Of a stretch of DNA of 17,153 nucleotides, positions 7,295 through 14,454 are shown in pieces; positions within the stretch are counted from its first letter, which is position 1, and each line of letters begins with the position of its first letter. This stretch comes from an uncultured Fimbriimonadales bacterium. Lineage in GTDB: Bacteria > Armatimonadota > Fimbriimonadia > Fimbriimonadales > GBS-DC. The stretch covers positions 1 to 17,153 of the forward strand of contig CALGZO010000086.1 in the NCBI GenBank assembly GCA_937934465.1, read 5' to 3'. The notes under the pieces are model-generated. The model saw only the letters and a program-made list of their open reading frames with translations, ran no database searches and was not told the origin of the DNA. The translations under genes and the position numbers were made by a program.

Positions 7295-7571
7295 GTGCGG
7301 TCGCGCTAAGCGGGGAGCTGGCGGTTCCCTGTACCTGCAACCCGCCATAGCAGGGCTGAACTCCGCCTCGAGGCGGGACGGTGGACGCGAGCCGAGCGCA
7401 CGCGCCCGTGTGGATCATCGGGACTTACGCAACGGAGGGATGGTGAACCCCGCCAGGTCCGGAAGGAAGCAACGGTAAGTCGTTTCCCCGTGTGCCGTAA
7501 GCCCCCCGATAGGAGCGGGTAGCGACGCCACGACGCGCCCAACGCCGTCGACAGGCGGTGCGCGACCGCAT
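7295..7571 (+). ncRNA. ffs: Signal recognition particle RNA, large bacterial type with Alu domain
   Basis: This is the RNA scaffold of SRP, which binds Ffh and targets nascent membrane and secreted proteins. The ends form a closing helix of 12 pairs: 7295-7306 with 7560-7571, all Watson-Crick except a terminal G-U. The 5' part contains the Alu-like block (GCGGGGAGCTGGCGG, then CCTGTACCTGCAACCCGCCA). The apical S domain is the conserved AGGTCCGGAAGGAAGCAACGG around 7455-7474, with a GGAA tetraloop and the facing GCA bulge that bind the Ffh M domain. At about 277 nt it is the large form seen in Bacillus and Thermus-like bacteria, not the 4.5S form. Its last base is the first base of the opposite-strand epimerase stop codon. 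No terminator is evident beyond it. Confidence 0.95.
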
Positions 7572-8473
7572 CACCGCTCTAACAAGTTGCGCAAAGCAGG
7601 CTCCAGCGTCGGATAGCGAAACTCGTAGCCTGCCGCGAGGAGCCGCTTGGGCAGAACGCGCGAGCCTTGCAGCAGAAAATCTGCCGCCTCGCCCAGCATC
7701 AGGCGCAGCGCAAACGCAGGCGCACGCAACAGCGCAGGACGCAGCAAGACCTTGCCCAGCGCCTTCGCGAACTCTTGCATCGTGACAGGGTTCGGCGCGG
7801 TGCAGTTGAACGCGCCTACAAGGTCGTCCCGCGTCATCAGGAACGCCGCTGCGCCCACCACATCTTGCAGGTGTATCCACGAGAGCCACTGCTTGCCAGA
7901 GCCGATGGGTCCGCCCACGCCGAGTTTGAACGGGGTAAGCATCCGTTCCAACGCGCCGCCCCCCTCGCCTAACACGACGCCGATGCGCATGTAGCACAGC
8001 CGCACGCCGCGCTCCTGCACGGGCGCAGCCGCCGCCTCCCACGCCTTGCCCAAATCCGCCAGAAAGCCCGACGCAGGTGGGCTACTCTCGTCGCAAGTCG
8101 CTTCGGGACTCTGGTCGTAGATGCCAATCGCCGACGCTTGTAGCATCACGCGCGGAGGCGTCTGCGCCTGCTGAATCGCTTGCACTATCAGCTCAGTGGT
8201 CTTCACGCGGCTGTACCAGAGGCGTCGTTTGACTTCAGGCGTCCATCGCTGCGCAATCGTCTCGCCCACGAGATTGATGAGGGCGTCGGCGTTGTCGAGA
8301 TGCTGTGTCCACGCGCCGAGCGTGCGCGCGTCCCAGCCGACGGCTTGTACGCCTTCAGGGAGTTGCGCCTTGTCAGGATTGCGCGTCAACACGGCGAGGG
8401 TGTGTTGGGTCGCCCACTCGCGCAGCATCGCCTTGCCGATGAAACCAGTGCCGCCTGCAATAAGGACGCGCAT
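7571..8473 (-). CDS. TIGR01777-type NAD-dependent epimerase/dehydratase family protein (YfcH-like)
   Basis: A 300-aa atypical short-chain dehydrogenase/epimerase. Evidence is GGTGFIG (7-13) for NAD(P) binding, ALINLVGETIAQRWTPEVKRRLWYSRVKTTELIV (64-97) matching the TIGR01777 signature, SAIGIYD (114-120) at the catalytic Ser/Tyr region, and a C-terminal DUF1731-like end (VLPKRLLAAGYEFRYPTLEPALRNLL). The family's physiological substrate is not established. The ATG at 8473 begins the Rossmann fold exactly. The upstream in-frame extension to 8632 only reads the Uma2 repeat in another frame and is rejected. The gene follows the Uma2 stop by one base (TAG-G-ATG), so the two are co-translated. Its stop touches the SRP RNA 3' end. 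Confidence 0.9.
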   Translation of the reverse strand: MRVLIAGGTGFIGKAMLREWATQHTLAVLTRNPDKAQLPEGVQAVGWDARTLGAWTQHLDNADALINLVGETIAQRWTPEVKRRLWYSRVKTTELIVQAIQQAQTPPRVMLQASAIGIYDQSPEATCDESSPPASGFLADLGKAWEAAAAPVQERGVRLCYMRIGVVLGEGGGALERMLTPFKLGVGGPIGSGKQWLSWIHLQDVVGAAAFLMTRDDLVGAFNCTAPNPVTMQEFAKALGKVLLRPALLRAPAFALRLMLGEAADFLLQGSRVLPKRLLAAGYEFRYPTLEPALRNLLER

Positions 8474-8474
8474 C

Positions 8475-9386
8475 CTACGGCTCCACACCCAGTTCGCGCA
8501 GTTTCGCACGCAGGCGTTCAAGCTCCGCTTGCGCTTGCTCGCGCTGCAGACGCTCCGCCTCGGCTTGGCGTTGCGCTTGCTCGGCTTGGCGTTGCGCTTG
8601 CTCGGCTTGGCGTTGCGCTTGCTCGGCTTCACGCTCCGCCTGTTCCGCGCGTTCCTCGTCGGTCAGCACGGGCGTTCCATCGGGATAGAAGAAACGCAGA
8701 TAGTTGAAGCGGCGTCCCCAGAAACTGCTATACATAACGCCTACCCAACCTTCCAGCACCGAGCTCCAACACCAGCCTCGCTCGTTCTTGGGTTTATCCT
8801 CATATTGCCCATCGACCCACTCCAGCCCAGTAAACTCGCTTGTGTTCGGGTCGTATAGAAAATACTCGCGCGTGCGGAACACATCACGATAGACAGTCAG
8901 CTTATCGCCCTTGTCCTTGTCGGCGGTGGAGGGCGACAGCACCTCGATAATCAGGTCGGGATACTTGCCGTCCTCTTCCCACACCACCCAGCGCCGCCGA
9001 AACTTCGTCCCGTCAACGCCCGTCACTATGAAAAAGTCGGGTCCGCGGCAGGAAGTGTCGCGCCCCATCACGATGTCCGTCGCTTGCTGGAGACTGTAGT
9101 ATACGAACATGTTGCCGCCCGCGAAATAGTCGCTACGGTTCAGTCCCCAGTTCTTGGCGAGCTCCAGCAACAGATGCAACTGATAGAGGTGGATAATGTC
9201 TTCCATGGGAATATCGTCCTCGTAGGGGAGTAGGTCGGTGTATTTTTGTATCTCTGCGAAAACTTCAGGGTCGCGCGTCGCTTCATACTGCGGTAAAAGA
9301 CGCTGCAGCTGTGCGATTGCATGCAGCTGCAAGACCTGCTCTGGCGTGATGATTTCCACTTCCCGACCGTCAATCGTGATGACCAT
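8475..9386 (-). CDS. Uma2-family (DUF820) putative restriction-like endonuclease with coiled-coil tail
   Basis: A 303-aa protein. Residues about 85-235 match the PD-(D/E)xK nuclease-like Uma2 family, expanded in cyanobacteria and Armatimonadota-like genomes: GPDFFIV (D117), KYPDLIIEVLSPSTADKDKGDKLTVYRD (D144, E148, K162) and REYFLYDP. The active-site residues all look intact. The N-terminal 80 residues are helical and unlike the minimal family. The last 61 residues (243-303) are a charged coiled coil made of repeated EQAQRQA heptads. The ATG at 9386 follows GAGG and a TATACT -10; the frame's GTG at 9401 is very close to the predicted transcription start and less likely. The cellular role of Uma2 proteins is not known. 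Confidence 0.85.
   Translation of the reverse strand: MVITIDGREVEIITPEQVLQLHAIAQLQRLLPQYEATRDPEVFAEIQKYTDLLPYEDDIPMEDIIHLYQLHLLLELAKNWGLNRSDYFAGGNMFVYYSLQQATDIVMGRDTSCRGPDFFIVTGVDGTKFRRRWVVWEEDGKYPDLIIEVLSPSTADKDKGDKLTVYRDVFRTREYFLYDPNTSEFTGLEWVDGQYEDKPKNERGWCWSSVLEGWVGVMYSSFWGRRFNYLRFFYPDGTPVLTDEERAEQAEREAEQAQRQAEQAQRQAEQAQRQAEAERLQREQAQAELERLRAKLRELGVEP
8562..8624 (-). repeat. Three perfect tandem 21-bp repeats in the Uma2 coiled-coil tail
   Basis: Units 8562-8582, 8583-8603 and 8604-8624 are identical, and the start of a fourth follows. Each 21-base unit is in frame and encodes one coiled-coil heptad (EQAQRQA), so copy-number change lengthens the coil without frameshift. Flanking sequence carries diverged versions, which suggests repeated slippage. 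Confidence 0.9.
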
Positions 9387-9403
9387 GGCAAAACCTCGCA
9401 CTT

Positions 9404-9428
9404 AGTATACCCAAACGGGTATTATACT
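9404..9428. promoter_or_regulatory. Symmetric divergent promoter between the Uma2 gene and the SLH porin
   Basis: AGTATA (9404-9409) and TATACT (9423-9428) form an inverted pair 13 bases apart. Read outward, each gives a TATACT -10 box: minus-strand for the Uma2 gene (ATG 9386) and plus-strand for the porin (ATG 9453). A TATTAT at 9420-9425 overlaps the plus-strand box. Because the boxes are so close, two polymerases could not occupy both at once, so expression of the two genes is probably mutually exclusive at any instant. Confidence 0.5.
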
Positions 9429-9452
9429 GCCTACTTACTCAAGGAGGAGACC

Positions 9453-11363
9453 ATGCGAACAGGCATAGTTCTCATAACAGCGGGTTTACTGACAGCGTTT
9501 GCGTGGAGCCAGATGCGCGATGTGCCGCCCGGACACTGGGCGTATCAGGCGATTCGTGAGTTGGTGCGCTTGCGCATTTTGGAAGGCTTTCCCGACGGCG
9601 AGTTCAAGCCGAACCGCCAGATGACTCGCGCCGAGTTCGCGCAGGCGATTGCACGCGCCTATCGCGTCATCGAGGAGCGCATTCAAGCGACCGAGAATCG
9701 GCTCAATCAGATTGCCCCTCAAGGCGACGAGACCGCCCAACCCTTACCCCAAGAGCGTCCACTCCAAGAGTTGCGACAGGCGGTGAGCGAGCTGCAGCAG
9801 CTGCGCCAAGCCATAGAGAGCCTCCAACGGCTGGCGCAAGAGTTCGAGACCGAGCTGAGCGCGCTGAACCTCAGCGTGCGCGACCTGCGACGCGACTTGG
9901 CGAGCTTGGAAGAGCGCATCCGCTTAGAAGAGCGACGCAAGAACCGCATCACGGGCGACCTCACGCTCGCAGTGTTCGGCACGCACAGCTACGATGGGCG
10001 TAGCGCGTATACCCTCAACGGGCTGGAAATCAACCCCACAGGCAAGTTCCTGCAGAGCGTGGGCGTGCTGCATGAGCTGGGGCTGCAGGTGGATGTGCCT
10101 ATAAACGCGCAGGTCGATGCGAAAGCGACCTTCATCATCGGCAACTACCTGCCCTTCACGCGCGGCGCGACGCGCCTCGCCGACTTCATCGACGCCGATA
10201 AGACCGCTCCCAGCGTGGGCGCAACTGATTTTACAATCTGGGAGGCGTATATTACCTTCCCGATAGAAGTGTTCGGCAGGCGCGTGCAGGCAGAGGTGGG
10301 GCGCATCCCCATCAAACTCACGCCGTACACCCTACAGCGCATCGAACCTGACTACTACCTGGCGTTCGAGCGGTATCGCGACCGCGCGCATCGAGCGGAC
10401 GGCGCGCGCCTGTCGGCAAACTTCGGCGGATTGGACGCGCAGCTGTTCCTCGTGAGCAGCTACGGCATCCAATCGAACACTGCGCGGCTGTTCCCCATCT
10501 ACTTCGCGAACCACAACGCCTCCGTAAGCGCGCCTGCCGACCAGATGGCAGGGGCGCGGCTGGGCTACCAGTTCCGCGTGGGCGAGTTCCCTGTGCAGCT
10601 GGGCGCAACCTACTTTGCGGCGGGCGTTGGACGCAATCGCGCGCTCAACCACATCAACAACACCGTGCGCGCCGACATCAACCGCGTCGATGTGCTGGGC
10701 TTCGACCTACAATCGCGCGCCAGCGATATCGAGTTGCGCTTCGAGTACGCCCTGAGCAATCTGTTGCGCGGGGGCGGAACACGCGCTATCGGCAGTCGCA
10801 ATAAAGCGTTCGACATCAGCGCATCCTATCAGTTCTCGGAGCGGTGGGACGCGCAGCTGGGCTACCGCGAGATCGAGCCGTACTTCGTCGCGCCGGGCAA
10901 CTGGGGGCGCATCGGCTACCTGTACAACCCGTCCGATTTGAAGGGAACCTACTTGACGACACGCTATCAGGTCAGCGAGGAGTTAGCGCTGCGCTTGGCG
11001 GCGGATTTCTACACGGGCGCGGCAAAACTCCCCTTCAATCGGGGCTATCAGAGCCGCGACCGCATGCGTCGGGTGCAGCTGGAGGCGAACTACCGCTACA
11101 ATCCGCGCTGGCGATTCCACCTGACCTACGAAAATGTCGGCTGGGAGATTAACAGCTTCGCGCTCGGCGGACAGCGCGGCAAACCCGAATGGAACTACCT
11201 CACCCTGCGCGCCGCCTACGACCTCGGCGAGAACACTGAATTTGATCTGCTGTACCAGTATATCGATGCGAACGGCAAGGGCGTCGCGTTCCTAAGCGGC
11301 GGTCCCAGCACGGCGGGCAATCGCGCAGGCGTGTTCGCCGCCAATCTGCGGTATACCTTCTGA
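9453..11363 (+). CDS. SLH-domain outer-membrane porin
   Basis: A 636-aa outer-membrane protein of the SLH-porin type (OmpM/SlpM/cyanobacterial porin layout). Residues 1-19 are a signal peptide (MRTGIVLITAGLLTAFAWS). One SLH domain lies at about 22-75 (RDVPPGHWAYQAIRELVRLRILEGFPDGEFKPNRQMTRAEFAQAI), the part that binds peptidoglycan-linked polymers. A coiled coil spans about 101-165 across the periplasm. From about 167 to the end, alternating aromatic strands form a beta-barrel that closes with a terminal Phe (LRYTF), the usual outer-membrane insertion signal. AGGAGGA precedes the ATG at 9453; the open frame upstream to 9321 lies in the Uma2 gene and promoter and is not coding. A hairpin terminator follows. 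Confidence 0.9.
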   Translation: MRTGIVLITAGLLTAFAWSQMRDVPPGHWAYQAIRELVRLRILEGFPDGEFKPNRQMTRAEFAQAIARAYRVIEERIQATENRLNQIAPQGDETAQPLPQERPLQELRQAVSELQQLRQAIESLQRLAQEFETELSALNLSVRDLRRDLASLEERIRLEERRKNRITGDLTLAVFGTHSYDGRSAYTLNGLEINPTGKFLQSVGVLHELGLQVDVPINAQVDAKATFIIGNYLPFTRGATRLADFIDADKTAPSVGATDFTIWEAYITFPIEVFGRRVQAEVGRIPIKLTPYTLQRIEPDYYLAFERYRDRAHRADGARLSANFGGLDAQLFLVSSYGIQSNTARLFPIYFANHNASVSAPADQMAGARLGYQFRVGEFPVQLGATYFAAGVGRNRALNHINNTVRADINRVDVLGFDLQSRASDIELRFEYALSNLLRGGGTRAIGSRNKAFDISASYQFSERWDAQLGYREIEPYFVAPGNWGRIGYLYNPSDLKGTYLTTRYQVSEELALRLAADFYTGAAKLPFNRGYQSRDRMRRVQLEANYRYNPRWRFHLTYENVGWEINSFALGGQRGKPEWNYLTLRAAYDLGENTEFDLLYQYIDANGKGVAFLSGGPSTAGNRAGVFAANLRYTF

Positions 11364-11372
11364 AGCGAGGCT

Positions 11373-11407
11373 GCCCACGCTTGGGTGGGGAACCTCCAAG
11401 CGTGGGC
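11373..11407. terminator. 12-bp perfect stem-loop between convergent genes
   Basis: GCCCACGCTTGG (11373-11384) pairs with CCAAGCGTGGGC (11396-11407) around an 11-base loop. It begins 10 bases after the porin stop and ends 6 bases before the isomerase stop on the other strand, so it can serve both genes. No T-tract follows on either strand, so release may need Rho or the stem may mainly protect 3' ends. Confidence 0.65.
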
Positions 11408-11413
11408 GATGTG

Positions 11414-12241
11414 TCAACTTTGGAACACGGCGCGCAGGGCGTCGGCGATGTGGCGCAAACCTAACTCAGGAAACACGCGATAGCCGCTCACTTCCGCAGT
11501 GATGTAGCCGTTGTAGCCGATAGTCTCCAACGCGGCGCGCACGGCAAGCCACGGCACATCGCCCTGCAGTGGGTTCGTAAAGCCCTGAATGTTGCCTATA
11601 TCGCCCCGAAAGTCCTTCACATGCACGCGCCGTATCCGATTGCCCAGTATCGTAATCCACTGCTGCGGGTAGCCATACGCCAGAATATTGCCCGCATCGA
11701 AATAGACGCCCACATAGGGGCTGCCGATGGAGTCGATGAGGTCGCGCATCTCCAGCGGGCTAAGCAGGAATCGGTTCCAGACATTCTCAATTGCAATCAC
11801 GACGCGGCGTCGCTCGGCGTCGGGGGCGAGTTGTTGGAGCGCGGCTTTGGCGCGTTCGTAGGCAACATCGTAGGGCACATCGGTCGTCACGACGCCGGGT
11901 ACAACCAGAATCGCCTCTACACCCATCGCCTGAGCCAAGCGTAGCTGCTGACGGCACAGATCGAGCGACTCCTCGCGCACGGCAGGGTCAGGGTGAGTGA
12001 AAGGTTTCTGCCAATAGACGCCTGTGGAGAGCGCGCTGAGTTCGACGCCGATAGTGTCCGCCTCACGCCGCAGGGCTTGGGCGTCGGCGTCCGCTGTAGC
12101 AGGGCTGAGCGCGCCCTCAAACTCCATATTGAACTCGATGGCATCGAAGCCCGACTCTTTGGCGACGCGCAAGCAGGTTTTGGCGTCCCAAGCGCCGGGC
12201 ATCGTCCATCGGTTGATTCCGATTCGGAATGCGCGTGCCAC
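11414..12241 (-). CDS. Sugar-phosphate isomerase/epimerase (TIM barrel), second paralog
   Basis: A 275-aa xylose-isomerase-like TIM-barrel protein, closer in pattern to L-ribulose/hexulose-phosphate 3-epimerases (UlaE-like) than the 4332 gene. Metal-ligand candidates stand in their usual motifs: E152 (AIENVW), D182 (VYFDAGN), H207 (RVHVKDF) and E250 (ITAEVS). The barrel opens with FRIGINRWTMPGAWD and includes GFDAIEFNME and GVEAILVVPG. The start is a GTG immediately after the rpmA stop (TAA-GTG) with no Shine-Dalgarno, so translation is presumably coupled to rpmA. The next in-frame Met is residue 14, too late for the first strand. No GCAGGA-N16-CGAA element precedes it. The substrate is not known. 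Confidence 0.87.
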   Translation of the reverse strand: MARAFRIGINRWTMPGAWDAKTCLRVAKESGFDAIEFNMEFEGALSPATADADAQALRREADTIGVELSALSTGVYWQKPFTHPDPAVREESLDLCRQQLRLAQAMGVEAILVVPGVVTTDVPYDVAYERAKAALQQLAPDAERRRVVIAIENVWNRFLLSPLEMRDLIDSIGSPYVGVYFDAGNILAYGYPQQWITILGNRIRRVHVKDFRGDIGNIQGFTNPLQGDVPWLAVRAALETIGYNGYITAEVSGYRVFPELGLRHIADALRAVFQS

Positions 12242-12502
12242 TTAGTTCTGTTGGATTGGGTTCACACTCACACGGCGACGGTGGCGCGGTCCTTCAAACT
12301 GCACATGCCCGTCCACAAGTGCGAACAGGGTGTCGTCGCTGCCGCGCCCGACATTGCGTCCCGGATGGAACTTCGTGCCGCGCTGACGGACAATCACATT
12401 CCCCGCGCGCACGAACTCGCCGCCGTATGCCTTCACGCCCAGAAACTTCGGGTTGCTATCCCGACCGTTCCGCGTACTGCCGACGCCTTTTTTACTTGCC
12501 AT
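12242..12502 (-). CDS. rpmA: 50S ribosomal protein L27
   Basis: This 86-aa protein has the canonical bacterial L27 sequence: MASKKGVGSTRNGRDSNPKFLGVK, then GNVIVRQRGTKFHPGRNVGRGSDDTLFALVDGHV. It binds near the peptidyl-transferase centre, its N-terminus reaching toward the P site. The N-terminus is the short type that starts directly at the mature ASKK end, without the cleaved extension of Firmicutes. AGGAGG lies 8 bases before the ATG. rplU (L21), almost always directly upstream in bacteria, is absent here; the gene is instead followed without any gap by a sugar isomerase. A structured leader precedes it. Confidence 0.98.
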   Translation of the reverse strand: MASKKGVGSTRNGRDSNPKFLGVKAYGGEFVRAGNVIVRQRGTKFHPGRNVGRGSDDTLFALVDGHVQFEGPRHRRRVSVNPIQQN

Positions 12503-12621
12503 AGTGATTGCCTCCTAACTCTCTGTGGCTTGGACTTTCTTGTCCAAGCATCATTCCGTCGGCGGGGACGCCGACGCTACGCTAAGCACGGACAGGAATG
12601 CCGTGCTAAGCATGCATTATA
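12503..12621 (-). promoter_or_regulatory. rpmA promoter and three-hairpin leader
   Basis: On the minus strand a perfect TATAAT (12616-12621) is followed by a leader of about 105 bases with three successive hairpins. The first pairs 12581-12591 with 12601-12611 (10 pairs and one A-A mismatch, 9-base loop); its base lies at the predicted start point. The second is 12557-12564 with 12569-12576 (8 perfect pairs, tetraloop). The third is 12528-12535 with 12542-12549 (8 perfect pairs, 6-base loop). The Shine-Dalgarno (12511-12516) is free of them. They may bind a ribosomal protein, attenuate transcription, or end the upstream transporter transcript. No strong T-tract follows any of them. Confidence 0.55.
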
Positions 12622-12623
12622 CC

Positions 12624-12737
12624 CTACCGCGCCGTCTGATTGTTCCCGCCGAACAGGATGCGATAGTAGCAATACACGATTAGCGCGGTGAAGAAGACCC
12701 ACGCGCTCAGCATAAATATCCAGCCCTGAATACTCAT
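12624..12737 (-). CDS. 37-aa single-helix membrane peptide, putative small subunit of the NSS transporter
   Basis: The protein is MSIQGWIFMLSAWVFFTALI followed by VYCYYRILFGGNNQTAR: one membrane helix (about residues 4-28) with a short polar tail. Its ATG overlaps the transporter stop in an ATGA junction, so the two are translationally coupled. Bacterial NSS transporters of the MetP type are often followed by such a small hydrophobic protein (MetS), needed for transport in the characterised case. The assignment rests on size, position and topology rather than on strong sequence similarity. Confidence 0.7.
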   Translation of the reverse strand: MSIQGWIFMLSAWVFFTALIVYCYYRILFGGNNQTAR

Positions 12738-14395
12738 TCGACGACCTCCGCGCGTTGCATGCTCTTGCGCACATTCCACGCATACCAGATAGCAGCGACT
12801 TGCAACACAAACACCAAAATCACGAACCCGCGCACCATCCAGATATGCCATCCTACTTGTAAACCCGCCGCTTCAATCGGTCGGGTGAACAGCTCGCCTG
12901 TTCGGAACGGGGTAATCACATTCTCCCAATACCAGAATCCGAGAATCGTCGCGAGAATGATGGGCGTGATATACTTGGCGCAGTAGTAGAAAAATCGCGG
13001 CACGCGCAGCAGTGCGCCCTGATGCATCTCGTGCCAGATTTTGTCCGCGCCGAAAATCCACATCAGAATAATCACCTCAATCAGCGCCATCAGCGGCGGA
13101 CCGAAAGTGCCCGACCAGAAGTCGTAGACATCGATACCGCCCTTAATCCAGATGGCGAACTGCACGCCGATAAGCCAGAAGAGGGCAAGCGCCGCCACTG
13201 CACGCTTGCGCGTCAAGCCGAACTCGTCCTCCAGGAACGCGATAATCGGCTGGCACATCGCCACCACAGAGGTCATCGCCGCAAAGAAGAGCAGCAGGAA
13301 CCACAAAAAGCCCAGCAGGTTGCCCGCAGGCAGGAACCCGAAGATAGCAGGCATCGACACGAACCCCAAGTAGAAGCTGCCCTTCGAGGCAATCAGTTGC
13401 GCCGCCGCCACCCCAAAAAACGCCGACGCCGCCGGCAACGCTATCGACGCGCCCAGCACCACCTCCGCGAAGCTGTTGGAGGCAGTGGTGGACAGCCCCG
13501 TGAGCGTCACATCATCGTTCTTGCGCAAGTAGGAGGCGTAGCACTGAATCGCGCCCATCCCCAAGCTGAGCGAGAAGAACACCTGCCCCGCCGCCGCCAG
13601 CCAAGTCTTCGAATCGAATAGAACAAACACCTCTCTGCCGTCGCGCTCGATGTACCATTTCGGCTCCCACAGGAACGCAATGCCGTTCATCACGCCGTAC
13701 TCGTCCGAGACGGGATGCCCCAGCGTGAAGACTCGAATCATCAACACGACAGCTAACACAAAAAGCAACGGCATCGCGACTTTCGCCAGCGCCTCAATCC
13801 CGCCAGAGACGCCGCGCACCATCAGCCATAGCGTCAGGAAGTAGACCACTGCGAATACAGCAAGCGTGAAGACATCGGGAGACAGGAACACACTGCTCTC
13901 GGTTTCGCCAGAGTATTGCCCCAAAAAAGCGGCGTAGGGCGCAAGCACCGTGTTGGAAATCTGCTCGGTGGTCATCCCCTCTTGGAGTTGAGCGCGGTCG
14001 ACTTGCGGAACCTGCCCCATCAGCGTTTTTAGGCTGTAGCCCAGCGTCCATGAGCCGAGATAGGAGTAGTAGAACAGGATTAGCGTTGGGATGAACAGCC
14101 CCAGCACGCCGAGATACTTGGCGATAGGGTGTCGCCACATCAGTTGGAACATCGCGGGTGTCGTGCCGTGTCCGCGCACGCCGCCGTAGCGTCCCATCGC
14201 CCACTCCAGCCACATTAGCGGGATTGCCATCAGCAGCAGGCAGATGAAGTAGGGGATGAGGAACGCGCCGCCGCCGTTCGCCGCCGCCTGCCCAGGAAAA
14301 CGCAAAAAGTTGCCCAAGCCGATGGCGTTGCCTGCCATCGCCAGCACTAAGCCTATCCGTGTACCCCAATGCTCGCGTCCGCCGTTATTCGCCAT
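12734..14395 (-). CDS. Sodium:neurotransmitter-symporter family (NSS/SNF) transporter
   Basis: A 553-aa, 12-helix Na+-coupled amino-acid or amine importer with the LeuT fold. TM1 reads RIGLVLAMAGNAIGLGNFLRFPGQAAANGGGAFLIPY; N23, A24 and N29 align with the LeuT sodium-site residues N21, A22 and N27. The unwound TM6 segment is GQVFFSLSLGMGAIQCYASY (270-289), with Ser275 where LeuT has a sodium-binding Thr. Extracellular loop 2 (about 125-170) is moderately long. GGAGG lies 7 bases before the ATG. The gene is preceded by a GCAGGA-N16-CGAA element that overlaps the end of the second Gfo/Idh gene, and is coupled to the 37-aa peptide downstream. The substrate cannot be set from sequence alone. Confidence 0.93.
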   Translation of the reverse strand: MANNGGREHWGTRIGLVLAMAGNAIGLGNFLRFPGQAAANGGGAFLIPYFICLLLMAIPLMWLEWAMGRYGGVRGHGTTPAMFQLMWRHPIAKYLGVLGLFIPTLILFYYSYLGSWTLGYSLKTLMGQVPQVDRAQLQEGMTTEQISNTVLAPYAAFLGQYSGETESSVFLSPDVFTLAVFAVVYFLTLWLMVRGVSGGIEALAKVAMPLLFVLAVVLMIRVFTLGHPVSDEYGVMNGIAFLWEPKWYIERDGREVFVLFDSKTWLAAAGQVFFSLSLGMGAIQCYASYLRKNDDVTLTGLSTTASNSFAEVVLGASIALPAASAFFGVAAAQLIASKGSFYLGFVSMPAIFGFLPAGNLLGFLWFLLLFFAAMTSVVAMCQPIIAFLEDEFGLTRKRAVAALALFWLIGVQFAIWIKGGIDVYDFWSGTFGPPLMALIEVIILMWIFGADKIWHEMHQGALLRVPRFFYYCAKYITPIILATILGFWYWENVITPFRTGELFTRPIEAAGLQVGWHIWMVRGFVILVFVLQVAAIWYAWNVRKSMQRAEVVE

Positions 14396-14428
14396 GCCTT
14401 ACCTCCATGTGTTGCATAACGCCCTAAT

Positions 14429-14454
14429 TTCGCAACGCATCGCCGCTCTCCTGC
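14429..14454 (-). promoter_or_regulatory. GCAGGA-N16-CGAA element, copy 3
   Basis: Read on the minus strand, GCAGGA occupies 14454-14449 and CGAA 14432-14429, with 16 bases between. The first G is also the last base of the TAG stop of the upstream Gfo/Idh gene. The element points at the NSS transporter, whose ATG (14395) lies 33 bases further on. It would give the transporter an independent promoter despite the tight gene spacing. Confidence 0.55.

Noticed and set aside
8562..8624. Tandem repeats as a CRISPR array
   Set aside because: Units are contiguous, with no spacers, and lie in frame within a coding region.
8474..8632. N-terminal extension of the epimerase with KPSKRNA repeats
   Set aside because: It is the 21-bp Uma2 coiled-coil repeat read in another frame; the epimerase ATG at 8473 begins the Rossmann fold directly.
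13022..13621. 199-aa plus-strand frame opposite the NSS transporter
   Set aside because: A highly charged Arg/His/Glu-rich translation typical of the reverse of a hydrophobic transporter; no ribosome binding site or domain.
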